A stretch of 64,000 bases of DNA from NCBI RefSeq assembly GCF_008297975.1, contig NZ_VLNY01000005.1, positions 62,001 to 126,000 of the forward strand, written 5' to 3'. The number at the start of each line of letters is the position of its first letter. Within the stretch, counting starts at the first letter, position 1. This document shows, one piece after another, positions 31,541 to 39,614 of this stretch. The notes under the pieces are model-generated. The model did no database searches and was not told the origin of the DNA. It was given only the letters and a program-made list of their open reading frames with translations. The position numbers were made by a program, and so were the translations under genes. Source of the DNA: Antrihabitans cavernicola. Its GTDB lineage: Bacteria > Actinomycetota > Actinomycetes > Mycobacteriales > Mycobacteriaceae.

Positions 31541-32125
31541 ATGCGCAGATTCGCTCCCCTGCTGGCTGCCGCAACGCTCGGCACCGCCTTGCTCATCTCG
31601 GGTTGCGGCTCCGACGGCCATACGACCTCGAGCCAGAGCGACCTGCGGGCACCGGTTGTCGCAACCGTCGACGATCCGTCACAGCCGGTCAGCCTGTCGC
31701 TCGGCGACAACACCGCACCCACCGATCCGGTGGCCACCGATGCCGACGGCGTGCTGTTGCCACCGCAGGACGTCTCGCACCTCGGTTGGTGGGCCGACTC
31801 GGCGCTCCCCGGATCGAACACCGGGACCATCGTGGTAACCGGCCACATCGACGACGCCTCACAGGGCGGCGGCTTCGCGAAGAAGTTCAGCGGACTCAAA
31901 GAGGGCGACGAGGTGACGCTCAGCGGCAAGGACGGACATACCTGGACCTACCGGGTCGACACCGTCTCCAGCGTCAGCAAGAACGGCGGACTTCCCCTCG
32001 ATGAACTGAACCGACTGGACGGCCCGGAAACGCTGGCACTCGTCACCTGCGGCGGAAAGTTCATCGGACCACCGCTGGGCTACGAGAACAACGACATCGC
32101 GTTCGCCTCTCGTATCGAAACGTAA
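31541..32125 (+). CDS. Class F sortase (lipoprotein-anchored)
   Basis: A 194-residue protein with a lipoprotein signal (LLISGC, Cys22) followed by a linker and a sortase domain. Catalytic elements seen: His in VTGHIDD and Cys in LVTCGGK. The usual Arg near the following strand is not clear here; the segment reads LGYENNDIAFA. The size and the PPQDVSHLGWW segment fit the short class F sortases of actinobacteria. It would act on the outer face of the membrane, joining surface proteins to peptidoglycan or to each other. It follows the SpaA-like gene by 75 bp, which includes a strong hairpin. Confidence 0.8.
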   Translation: MRRFAPLLAAATLGTALLISGCGSDGHTTSSQSDLRAPVVATVDDPSQPVSLSLGDNTAPTDPVATDADGVLLPPQDVSHLGWWADSALPGSNTGTIVVTGHIDDASQGGGFAKKFSGLKEGDEVTLSGKDGHTWTYRVDTVSSVSKNGGLPLDELNRLDGPETLALVTCGGKFIGPPLGYENNDIAFASRIET

Positions 32126-32145
32126 GCAGACGTACTCTTCCCGTC

Positions 32146-32730
32146 ATGACTTCTCGGGGATGGGCGCTCTTGACGACGATCGCGGCGGCAACGCTGCTTG
32201 CAGGATGTAGCGAGTCGGTGCAGGGCGCGGCATCGCCCGAACCCGGCAGCGCGGCGCCGACCTCCTCGGCACCTACCACGACCGAGGCTCCGACCACGAC
32301 GGCCGCTCCGACCACCACCAAGACACCACCGGCCGCGCCCGCCGACTTAGCGGGCACGGAGCCAGGGCAGTACTACTTCACGACACCGAGCACCAAGTTC
32401 GAATGCGCGATCTTCACAGGCGATCGCTCGGTCGCCGGCTGCCACGGCACGTTCCCGGCTTCGGCTCCGCCGGTAGCGGGTGCGGGTTCACCCGACACCA
32501 AGGGCCCACCCAACGCGGTCGAGGTCAGCGGGAGCGACGCAGGCCAGTTCGTCAGCGTGGGCGATCCGGAGTTCCACCGCTTCGAGGGCTCCACCAAGGC
32601 GCTCCCCTACGGCGCACCCTTGGCGGCAGGCGGCTTCACCTGCTCGATCGACGAGAAATCCGGCGTCACGTGCACCAGTGCAGCCGGACACGGATTCACA
32701 GTGTCGGACACCGCGTACCGCGTCTGGTAG
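32146..32730 (+). CDS. Secreted lipoprotein with Thr/Pro linker, unknown function
   Basis: A 194-residue protein. The signal peptide ends in the lipobox LLAGC (Cys21). A Thr/Pro/Ala linker (TTTEAPTTTAAPTTT) is followed by a globular domain of about 130 residues with four Cys (KFECAIF, VAGCHG, FTCSIDE, VTCTSA), probably two disulfides. The pattern resembles small mycobacterial and rhodococcal envelope lipoproteins. It starts 20 bp after the sortase stop and is likely co-transcribed with it. No enzyme motif is seen. Confidence 0.72.
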   Translation: MTSRGWALLTTIAAATLLAGCSESVQGAASPEPGSAAPTSSAPTTTEAPTTTAAPTTTKTPPAAPADLAGTEPGQYYFTTPSTKFECAIFTGDRSVAGCHGTFPASAPPVAGAGSPDTKGPPNAVEVSGSDAGQFVSVGDPEFHRFEGSTKALPYGAPLAAGGFTCSIDEKSGVTCTSAAGHGFTVSDTAYRVW

Positions 32731-32765
32731 GTCGCGCGTCCAATTCGCATCGAACGAGCGAGCGC

Positions 32766-32777
32766 TACTCGCGAGTA
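32766..32777. promoter_or_regulatory. Palindrome TACTCGCGAGTA, possible TetR-type operator
   Basis: A perfect 12-bp palindrome. A second copy with one change lies 45 bp further on (32811-32822). Size and symmetry fit a TetR-family operator. Its target could be the carboxylase gene, which starts about 410 bp downstream; no regulator gene is adjacent. Confidence 0.5.
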
Positions 32778-32810
32778 ACAAGAATCGCGAAATGTTAAAG
32801 GGCGCAACCC

Positions 32811-32822
32811 TACTCACGAGTA
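32811..32822. promoter_or_regulatory. Second copy of the palindrome, TACTCACGAGTA
   Basis: This matches the upstream copy at 11 of 12 positions. The centre-to-centre distance of 45 bp places the two copies roughly on the same face of the helix, as for paired repressor sites. Confidence 0.5.
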
Positions 32823-33190
32823 CGACAGCGCGTCGGTGAATAGCCAGAAATGTCACACTCCGACGAATATCCATTCGTATCAATGTCTTTCAGGGCACCA
32901 AGATCAAACATCGTTGTCCGCGAACGATCCTCAGATGACAAACGCCACCACGATGCTGCATTCTGGTCCCCGAGCAGGTGCCGGTCGGGGATTCCGGAGC
33001 GGCACCTCTGACGATCAAGGCGGCGGCCGAACGACCTGCCTCGCCCTGTTCCCCCCAGCGTCGAAAAGCGGCAGCATTGCCGCATCGCTTCGATACGGGT
33101 ATGCCCGCGGCTATCGTCGTGAGCAGAAGTTCTTCGACCACGCCACCCGCATAACTAACTGCGGTATCGAGAAACGGACAGCACCGAGCA

Positions 33191-36100
33191 ATGTTCAAGC
33201 GGATAGCAGTAGTCAACCGAGGCGAATCGGCAGTACGGCTCATCAGGGCCGTGCGCGAATTGAACGCAGAGTACAACTACGGCATCCAGACCATTGCCCT
33301 GCACATCGAGAGCGAACGTCGGGCCATGTTCGTCCGGCAGGCCGACGAAGCGCTGTGCCTCCGCAACACCTCTTCCGGCACGCCATACCTCAACCACGCC
33401 GAACTCGAGCGCGCCCTGCTGGAGGCCAAAGCCGACGCCGTGTGGGTCGGCTGGGGCTTCGTTGCCGAGGACCCCGCATTCGCGGATCTGTGCGCCAAGC
33501 TGAACATCACCTTCATCGGCCCATCGGGCGACTCGATGCGGCTTCTCGGCGACAAGGTGCAGGCCAAGATCCTCGCCGAGAAGGTGGGCGTTCCAGTGGC
33601 GCCGTGGAGTGGTGGTCCGGTCGAGACCCGCGCCGACGCGCGTCGCCACGCCCAGGCGATCGGCTACCCGCTGATCATCAAAGCGCGCAGTGGTGGCGGC
33701 GGTCGCGGTATCCGCAAGGTCTACGCCGAGGACGAGCTGGAGCTGGCCCTCGAGCGCACCCAGGGTGAGGCCGAGCGGTCCTTCGGTGACCCCGTCGTCT
33801 TCCTCGAGCGCTTGGTGACGGATGCGCGCCACGTCGAGGTTCAGGTGATCGCCGACAAGTACGGCAACGTCTGGGCGCCCGGCGTTCGCGACTGTTCCAT
33901 TCAGCGCAAGAACCAGAAGGTCATCGAGGAATCCAGCTCGCCGCTGCTCACCAAGGAGCAGGCCGACCACCTCCGGCAGGTGTCGGCCGAACTGGTCGTC
34001 GCCGCCGGCTACCACTGCGCAGGCACCGTCGAGTACCTCTACCAGCCCGACCAGAAGACGTTCACCTTCCTCGAGGTCAACACCCGCCTGCAGGTAGAGC
34101 ACCCCATCACCGAGGCCACCACCGGCCTCGACCTGGTGAAGCTGCAGATCGGTGTCGCCAACGGCGATCGTCTGGAAGGCGACTGCCCGCCCGAGTTCGG
34201 CCACGCCGTCGAGGCCCGCCTCAACGCCGAGGACGCGGACAACGGTTTCGCCCCAGCGCCCGGCACCGTCCAGCTGCTGAAGTTCCCGCTGGGCTCCGGC
34301 ATTCGTGTCGACACCGGCATTGCACAGGGCGACGTGATTCCTCCCGACTTCGACTCCATGGTCGCCAAGGTGATCGCCTGGGGTCGCAATCGCTCGGAGG
34401 CGTTGGCACGCCTACGCACCGCGCTGCGGGAAACCACCGTGGTGCTCGACGGCGGAACCACCACCAAGTCGTTCCTTCTCGATCTCCTCGACCGCGAGGA
34501 AGTGATCTCCGGATCCGCCGACACCGGTTGGCTCGATCGCACCGGGGCCGGCTCGCCCGAGGGTCCGACGCGTGTTGCGGATGTCGCTTTGGTCGCCGCC
34601 GCCATCGAGGTATACGACGCGGAAGAGGCGCGCGAGCGTACCGGCTTCCTCGCCTCGGCCCGCGGTGGTCGGCCTCGCGCCAGCCACGCGATCGGCCGCA
34701 CCGTCGAACTCAGCTACCAGGGTCAGGCCTACAAGCTGACCGTCGGCCAGGTCGGTCCGCACCGCTACCGAGTCGACGGCGACAGCGGCGACCTCGAAGT
34801 GGCCGTCGATCGCCTCGGCGAATTCGAGCGTCGGCTGGTGATCGGCGCCGACCGCCACCACGTCGTCTCCGTTGCGGGCCCCACTCACTACCTGGTCGAG
34901 GTCGACGGCGTCAGCCATCAGATCAGCCAGGACGAGGCCGGCCTGGTCCGTGCTCCTGCCCCGGCCGTCGTGGTGGCCGTCCCGGTCTCCGTCGGTGACG
35001 ACGTCGAAACCGGCGCCACCCTGGTGGTGCTCGAGAGCATGAAGATGGAGACCGCCGTCCGCGCCCCGTACGCGGGTCGCGTTCGCGAGGTCCTCGCCAC
35101 CGTGAACTCTCAGGTGGATGCCGGGGCCGCACTGCTCCGCGTGGACCAGGTCGCCGAGGAGAAGTCGACCAAGCAGGCGCCGCGAGTGCAGTTCACCAAG
35201 CCTGCGGCAATCGACGGCGGCGACGCACGGGCCGAGGCCATCGCCCGACTCGACGCCTTGAGCGCTCTCATCACCGGCTTCGACGTCAGTGGTGCCCGGG
35301 CGCGAACCCTCCTCGCCGAGTACGACGCGTTGCGCGCGGAACTCCCGCACGAGGATCGCGGACTGGTGCAGGCGGAGCTTGCTCTGCTGACCGCCTTCGC
35401 CGACGTGTGTGAGCTGTCCCGTAACAGGCCCACCATCGCCGAAGAAGACAACGACGATCGCGTCAATAGCCCGCGCGAGTTGTTCCACAGCTACCTGCAG
35501 TCGCTCGATGTCGAGGTGCAAGGACTGCCGGAATCGTTCCGCACCAAGCTGTCTCGCGCACTCCGCCACTACGACATCAGCAATTTCGACGCAGGAGAAC
35601 TGCAGCGCGGACCTGAACTGGAGGAAGCGGTCTACCGCGTCTTCCTCGCCCTGCAGCGCATGGACAACCAGATTCCGGTGATCGCCGGAATGCTCGAGCA
35701 TTGGCTCACCGATCGAACGGTCGCGCCGGACGCCTCGCAGGCGCTGAGCGAGGTGCTCGAGCGCCTCATCATCGCCACGCAGGTTCGCTACCCCGTGATC
35801 GGCGACGCCGCCCGCACGCTGCGCTTCCAGTTCTTCGACGAGCCGGTGATCCGCAAGGTGCGCGACAACGTCTACGACCAGGTGCGCGGCGGCTTGCAGT
35901 ATCTCGCCGAGCGCCCCGACGCACCCGACTACAAGCAGCGCATCGAGGCGTTGGCGGCAACACCGGAACCGTTGGTGAGCCTGCTTGCGCGACGGGTTGC
36001 CGACCCGGGCGCCCTGCTCGAGGTGGTGACGCGTCAGTACTACCGCATTCACACTCTCGATCACGTACAAGCAGTGAACCAGAACGGTTTTCACTACGTC

Positions 36101-38695
36101 ACCGGCAATTTCGACCTTGCGGGCGATCGTGTCAGCCTGATCTCGACGGCGACCGATCTTGCTGGACTGCCGAAGGCGCTCGACGGCGTCGACCAGCTTT
36201 CCGGCTCGTCCCCCAAGAACCTCGTCGTCGACGTCTACCTGTCGTGGCCGGACGCCCCCAACGGCGACGACCTCTCCGATGCGATTCGGGAGAAGCTGGC
36301 ACAACACGGCGCGGTCCGGTCGTGGCGTCGCGTCACCGTGACGGTGCTCGGCGCAGCTACCACCGAGGTTCGCCAGGTGACGTTCCGACTGGTGTCCGCC
36401 GAGACGGCTCTGGATTCACTGGTGGAAGACCGCATCGTTCGCGGTATGCACCCGTTGACGGGTCAGCGCCTCGACATGTGGCGGTTGAAGAACTTCACCG
36501 GTACGCCGCTCCCCGCTGCCGTCGATACGTACCTGTATCAGCTTGTGGCCAAGGACAATCCGGCAGACGAGCGCCTGATCGCCATGGCCGAGATCCGCGA
36601 CGTCACCGTGCAGCGCGGTGAGGGTGACGAGATCATGACCGTCCCCGCGATCGAGCGCACTCTCGCTGCCTGCATGGACGGCATCCGTCGTGAGCAGACT
36701 CGACGCGGCAAGCGCCGTCTCGACAACAACCGTGTCGCGCTCTACGTGTGGCCGGTGCTCAACGAGCCGCTCGAGAAGCTCGCACGCATCGCGCAGCACA
36801 CCGCGCCACTGACCGTCGGCGCAGGCCTCGAAGAGGTCACTCTGATGGCGCGGTTGCAGGAGCCGCACGATCCCGAGCCGTACGACGTCGCATTGCGCTT
36901 CTCCTACCGCTCCGGCGCGGGCGTGGTGGTCAAGCTGACCGATCCGCCGACCGAGCCGCTGCAGCCGCTCGACGAGTACACACAGAAGGTGCAGCGTTCA
37001 CGCTCGCGCGGCACCGTCTACCCGTACGAGTTGGTGCCGTTGCTCGCGGGCGCCGAGGGCGAGTTCACCGAACACGACCTCGACGATTCCGGTCGACTGG
37101 TCCCGGTCAAGCGGCCGCACGGCTTGAACAAGGCGGGCATCATCGTCGGCCTCGTCACCACGCCGACCGACCTGTACCCCGAGGGCATGACTCGCGTCGC
37201 ACTGTTCGGCGATCCGACGAAAGCCCTTGGCACAGTGGCGGAAGCGGAGTGCGCACGCATTGTCGCCGCCATCGACATGGCCGAGAAGCTCGGCGTGCCG
37301 GTCGAATGGTTCACCCTGTCTTCCGGTGCCACCATCTCGATGGGCAGCGGCACCGAGAACATGGACTGGGTGTCGCGTGCACTGCGTCGCATCATCACAT
37401 TCACGCAGAACGGTGGCGAGATCAACGTCGTCGTCGCAGGTATCAACGTCGGAGCGCAGCCGTACTGGAACGCGGAAGCCACCATGCTCACCCACACCAA
37501 GGGCATCTTGGTGATGACGCCGGACAGCGCGATGGTGTTGACCGGTAAGCAGTCCCTGGACTACTCGGGTGGCGTCTCGGCGGAAGACAACTTCGGCATC
37601 GGTGGCTACGACCGCGTGATGGGCCCCAACGGCCAGGCGCAGTACTGGGCACCGAACTTGACGGCCGCGGTGGGCGTCCTGTTCGCGCACTACGATCACG
37701 CGTACATCGCACCGGGAGAACGCTTTCCGCGTCGCGCGGAGACCGCCGACCCCACCGAGCGCGACGTCCGCAGCTACCCGCACGTGCACCCGTCCAGCGA
37801 TTTCACCACCGTCGGTGACATCTTCTCGTCGGAGACCAATGCGGAGCGCAAGAAGCCGTTCGACATCCGCACCGTGATGCGCTCGGTGGTCGATCAAGAC
37901 CACACCGTGCTGGAGCGTTGGGCCGACATGGCAGGTGCCGACACCTCGGTGGTGCTCGACGCACACCTCGCCGGATACCCGATCACGGTGGTGGGCATCG
38001 AATCTCGGGCCATCCCGCGCAAGGGTTGGTTCCCGACCGACGGCCCCGATCAGTGGACGTCGGGGACGCTGTTCCCCAACTCGTCGAAGAAGACGGCACG
38101 GGCGATCAACGCGGCGAGCGGCAACCGCCCGCTGGTTGTGCTGGCCAACCTGTCCGGTTTCGACGGCTCCCCCGAGTCGCTGCGCAACATCCAGCTCGAG
38201 TACGGCGCCGAAATCGGTAGGGCCATCGTCAATTTCGACGGTCCCATCGTATTCTGCGTGATCTCGCGCTACCACGGCGGCGCGTTCGTCGTGTTCTCCG
38301 GGGCGCTCAACGACAACATGGAGGTGCTGGCCGTCGAGGGTTCGTTCGCCTCGGTGATCGGCGGCGCGCCGGCAGCGGCTGTGGTGTTCTCTCGTGAGGT
38401 GAACACCCGCACCGCAGCCGATTCCGGTGTTCGCGACCTCGAGGCGGAGCTCGCTGCCGCGGACGACGACATGGAGCGTGCCCGCTTGCGCGTCGAACTG
38501 GCAAACGCGCGCAAGGCAGTTCGCTCGGACAAGCTCGGTGAGGTGGCCTCGGAGTTCGAGGCGATTCACAACATCGAGCGCGCCCGCGAGGTGGGTTCGG
38601 TGCACAGCATCGTTCCCGCGGCGGAACTGCGTCCACGGATTGTCGCGGCAGTGGAGCGCGGCATGCGGCGCACGCTGGACGGGGCAGGCCGCTAG
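33191..38695 (+). CDS. Single-chain acyl-CoA carboxylase (BC-BCCP-central-CT)
   Basis: An 1834-residue multidomain biotin-dependent carboxylase. Residues 1-450 are biotin carboxylase (ATP-grasp KARSGGGGRGIRK, EVNTRLQVEHPITEA). The biotinyl domain at about 585-660 has ESMKM with the target Lys at 618. Residues 660-1150 form a helical central region. Residues 1150-1830 are the carboxyltransferase halves (PYELVPLLAG, GINVGAQPYWNAEA, TGKQSLDYSGGVSAEDNFGIGG, then GSSPKNL-like and SRYHGGAFVVFSG segments). Most bacteria split these activities over several subunits; a single chain with a long central region recalls eukaryotic acetyl-CoA carboxylase and the rare bacterial single-chain enzymes. It would carboxylate acetyl-CoA or a longer acyl-CoA to feed fatty or mycolic acid synthesis or branched-chain breakdown; the substrate cannot be told from sequence alone. 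The gene stands alone, with a long upstream gap holding two palindromes and a hairpin just after the stop. Confidence 0.93.
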   Translation: MFKRIAVVNRGESAVRLIRAVRELNAEYNYGIQTIALHIESERRAMFVRQADEALCLRNTSSGTPYLNHAELERALLEAKADAVWVGWGFVAEDPAFADLCAKLNITFIGPSGDSMRLLGDKVQAKILAEKVGVPVAPWSGGPVETRADARRHAQAIGYPLIIKARSGGGGRGIRKVYAEDELELALERTQGEAERSFGDPVVFLERLVTDARHVEVQVIADKYGNVWAPGVRDCSIQRKNQKVIEESSSPLLTKEQADHLRQVSAELVVAAGYHCAGTVEYLYQPDQKTFTFLEVNTRLQVEHPITEATTGLDLVKLQIGVANGDRLEGDCPPEFGHAVEARLNAEDADNGFAPAPGTVQLLKFPLGSGIRVDTGIAQGDVIPPDFDSMVAKVIAWGRNRSEALARLRTALRETTVVLDGGTTTKSFLLDLLDREEVISGSADTGWLDRTGAGSPEGPTRVADVALVAAAIEVYDAEEARERTGFLASARGGRPRASHAIGRTVELSYQGQAYKLTVGQVGPHRYRVDGDSGDLEVAVDRLGEFERRLVIGADRHHVVSVAGPTHYLVEVDGVSHQISQDEAGLVRAPAPAVVVAVPVSVGDDVETGATLVVLESMKMETAVRAPYAGRVREVLATVNSQVDAGAALLRVDQVAEEKSTKQAPRVQFTKPAAIDGGDARAEAIARLDALSALITGFDVSGARARTLLAEYDALRAELPHEDRGLVQAELALLTAFADVCELSRNRPTIAEEDNDDRVNSPRELFHSYLQSLDVEVQGLPESFRTKLSRALRHYDISNFDAGELQRGPELEEAVYRVFLALQRMDNQIPVIAGMLEHWLTDRTVAPDASQALSEVLERLIIATQVRYPVIGDAARTLRFQFFDEPVIRKVRDNVYDQVRGGLQYLAERPDAPDYKQRIEALAATPEPLVSLLARRVADPGALLEVVTRQYYRIHTLDHVQAVNQNGFHYVTGNFDLAGDRVSLISTATDLAGLPKALDGVDQLSGSSPKNLVVDVYLSWPDAPNGDDLSDAIREKLAQHGAVRSWRRVTVTVLGAATTEVRQVTFRLVSAETALDSLVEDRIVRGMHPLTGQRLDMWRLKNFTGTPLPAAVDTYLYQLVAKDNPADERLIAMAEIRDVTVQRGEGDEIMTVPAIERTLAACMDGIRREQTRRGKRRLDNNRVALYVWPVLNEPLEKLARIAQHTAPLTVGAGLEEVTLMARLQEPHDPEPYDVALRFSYRSGAGVVVKLTDPPTEPLQPLDEYTQKVQRSRSRGTVYPYELVPLLAGAEGEFTEHDLDDSGRLVPVKRPHGLNKAGIIVGLVTTPTDLYPEGMTRVALFGDPTKALGTVAEAECARIVAAIDMAEKLGVPVEWFTLSSGATISMGSGTENMDWVSRALRRIITFTQNGGEINVVVAGINVGAQPYWNAEATMLTHTKGILVMTPDSAMVLTGKQSLDYSGGVSAEDNFGIGGYDRVMGPNGQAQYWAPNLTAAVGVLFAHYDHAYIAPGERFPRRAETADPTERDVRSYPHVHPSSDFTTVGDIFSSETNAERKKPFDIRTVMRSVVDQDHTVLERWADMAGADTSVVLDAHLAGYPITVVGIESRAIPRKGWFPTDGPDQWTSGTLFPNSSKKTARAINAASGNRPLVVLANLSGFDGSPESLRNIQLEYGAEIGRAIVNFDGPIVFCVISRYHGGAFVVFSGALNDNMEVLAVEGSFASVIGGAPAAAVVFSREVNTRTAADSGVRDLEAELAAADDDMERARLRVELANARKAVRSDKLGEVASEFEAIHNIERAREVGSVHSIVPAAELRPRIVAAVERGMRRTLDGAGR

Positions 38696-38707
38696 GTCAC
38701 TTCGAGA

Positions 38708-39565
38708 TCAATGTGCGTGCGGGGCAAGCAATTCTGCTTGCCCCGTTCGCCGTTCTTCGGCAGGAACCAGGGCGTCGAGCCACTCGTTGGTGCTCTTCTC
38801 GGCTCGGGTGATCAACTCGTCGGCCTTGCCGAACTCGGCGGGGCTGACATCGTGCGGACACAGCGGCGGCACCACGCGTAGATCGACCTTGCTCTCGTAG
38901 CGTTCGATGTCGAGTGCCATCCGATCGTTGATCGCCAGCACCAGCCCGCGCAGACCCATCCCGAGAGCACTCGTGGGCGCCTCGGTCAACGTGCAGCCGG
39001 AACCGGTGGTGAGAACGTAGACACGATCGGCACCGAGTTCGACGGCATGGGTGATCGGGGTGTTGTTGACGGTCCCGCCGTCCATGTACGGAACGCCGTC
39101 GATGACGACCGGCGGCAGTAGCGCAGGAATCGCCGAGCTGGCGAGAATCGCATCGACGGCGTCACCGGTGGAGAACCGCTTGTCGGCGCCCGTCAACACA
39201 TCACCCGCGACAACGTGCAGCGGTATCGGCGCGTCCTCGAGGCGGTCGAACTTCAGGTTGTCCACCAACAGCTTCTTGATGCCACGATTCGACACCAGGT
39301 GATTGCGCTTACCGAGGAAGCCGGCGAACCCGATCACCAGATCCGCAGGGAAGACTGTGTTCCGGGTGAGCCCGCGCCACAGATCACCAAGTCGCCGAAC
39401 ATCTTCCGACGTCGATGCCCCCGACAGCCAGCCGCCGTTGATGGCACCTGCCGAGGTACCGACGATGAAATCGGGACGAATGTCTCGATCGATCAGCGCC
39501 TGCAGCATCCCGACCTCGATGGATCCGAGGCTCGCTCCACCCGACAGTACGAACGCGGTAGTCAT
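38708..39565 (-). CDS. Patatin-like phospholipase family protein
   Basis: A 285-residue patatin-fold hydrolase. It has the glycine-rich oxyanion motif LSGGASLGSIEVG at the N-terminus, the nucleophile in GTSAG, and the catalytic Asp in YMDGGTVNNTP. It uses a Ser-Asp dyad and probably acts on phospholipids or other acyl esters at the membrane. Length is typical of the RssA-like bacterial subgroup. It converges with the carboxylase gene, and a perfect hairpin lies inside its 3' end. It is probably monocistronic, with a 49-bp gap from the upstream ABC permease gene on the same strand. Confidence 0.85.
   Translation of the reverse strand: MTTAFVLSGGASLGSIEVGMLQALIDRDIRPDFIVGTSAGAINGGWLSGASTSEDVRRLGDLWRGLTRNTVFPADLVIGFAGFLGKRNHLVSNRGIKKLLVDNLKFDRLEDAPIPLHVVAGDVLTGADKRFSTGDAVDAILASSAIPALLPPVVIDGVPYMDGGTVNNTPITHAVELGADRVYVLTTGSGCTLTEAPTSALGMGLRGLVLAINDRMALDIERYESKVDLRVVPPLCPHDVSPAEFGKADELITRAEKSTNEWLDALVPAEERRTGQAELLAPHAH
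38720..38745. terminator. Bidirectional hairpin inside the end of the patatin gene
   Basis: An 11-bp perfect stem (CGGGGCAAGCA / TGCTTGCCCCG) with loop ATTC lies 25 bp after the carboxylase stop and within the last codons of the convergent patatin-like gene. It likely serves as terminator for the carboxylase transcript. It has no long T run. Confidence 0.65.
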
Positions 39566-39614
39566 ACTTCACAGTACGACTGCCCACGCGTCACATGTCG
39601 GCGGTCGCCGCAAA

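Larger units (their letters stand above)
32731..33190. other. Intergenic region before the acyl-CoA carboxylase gene
   Basis: A 460-bp stretch without a convincing gene. Its notable content is a pair of 12-bp palindromes near its left end (listed separately). No clear terminator was found after the lipoprotein gene. The carboxylase promoter is expected here, but I could not pick a confident -10/-35 pair. Confidence 0.5.

Noticed and set aside
34412-38605. Minus-strand frames of 535 and 631 residues inside the carboxylase gene
   Set aside because: Antisense shadows of the carboxylase; no motifs and atypical composition.
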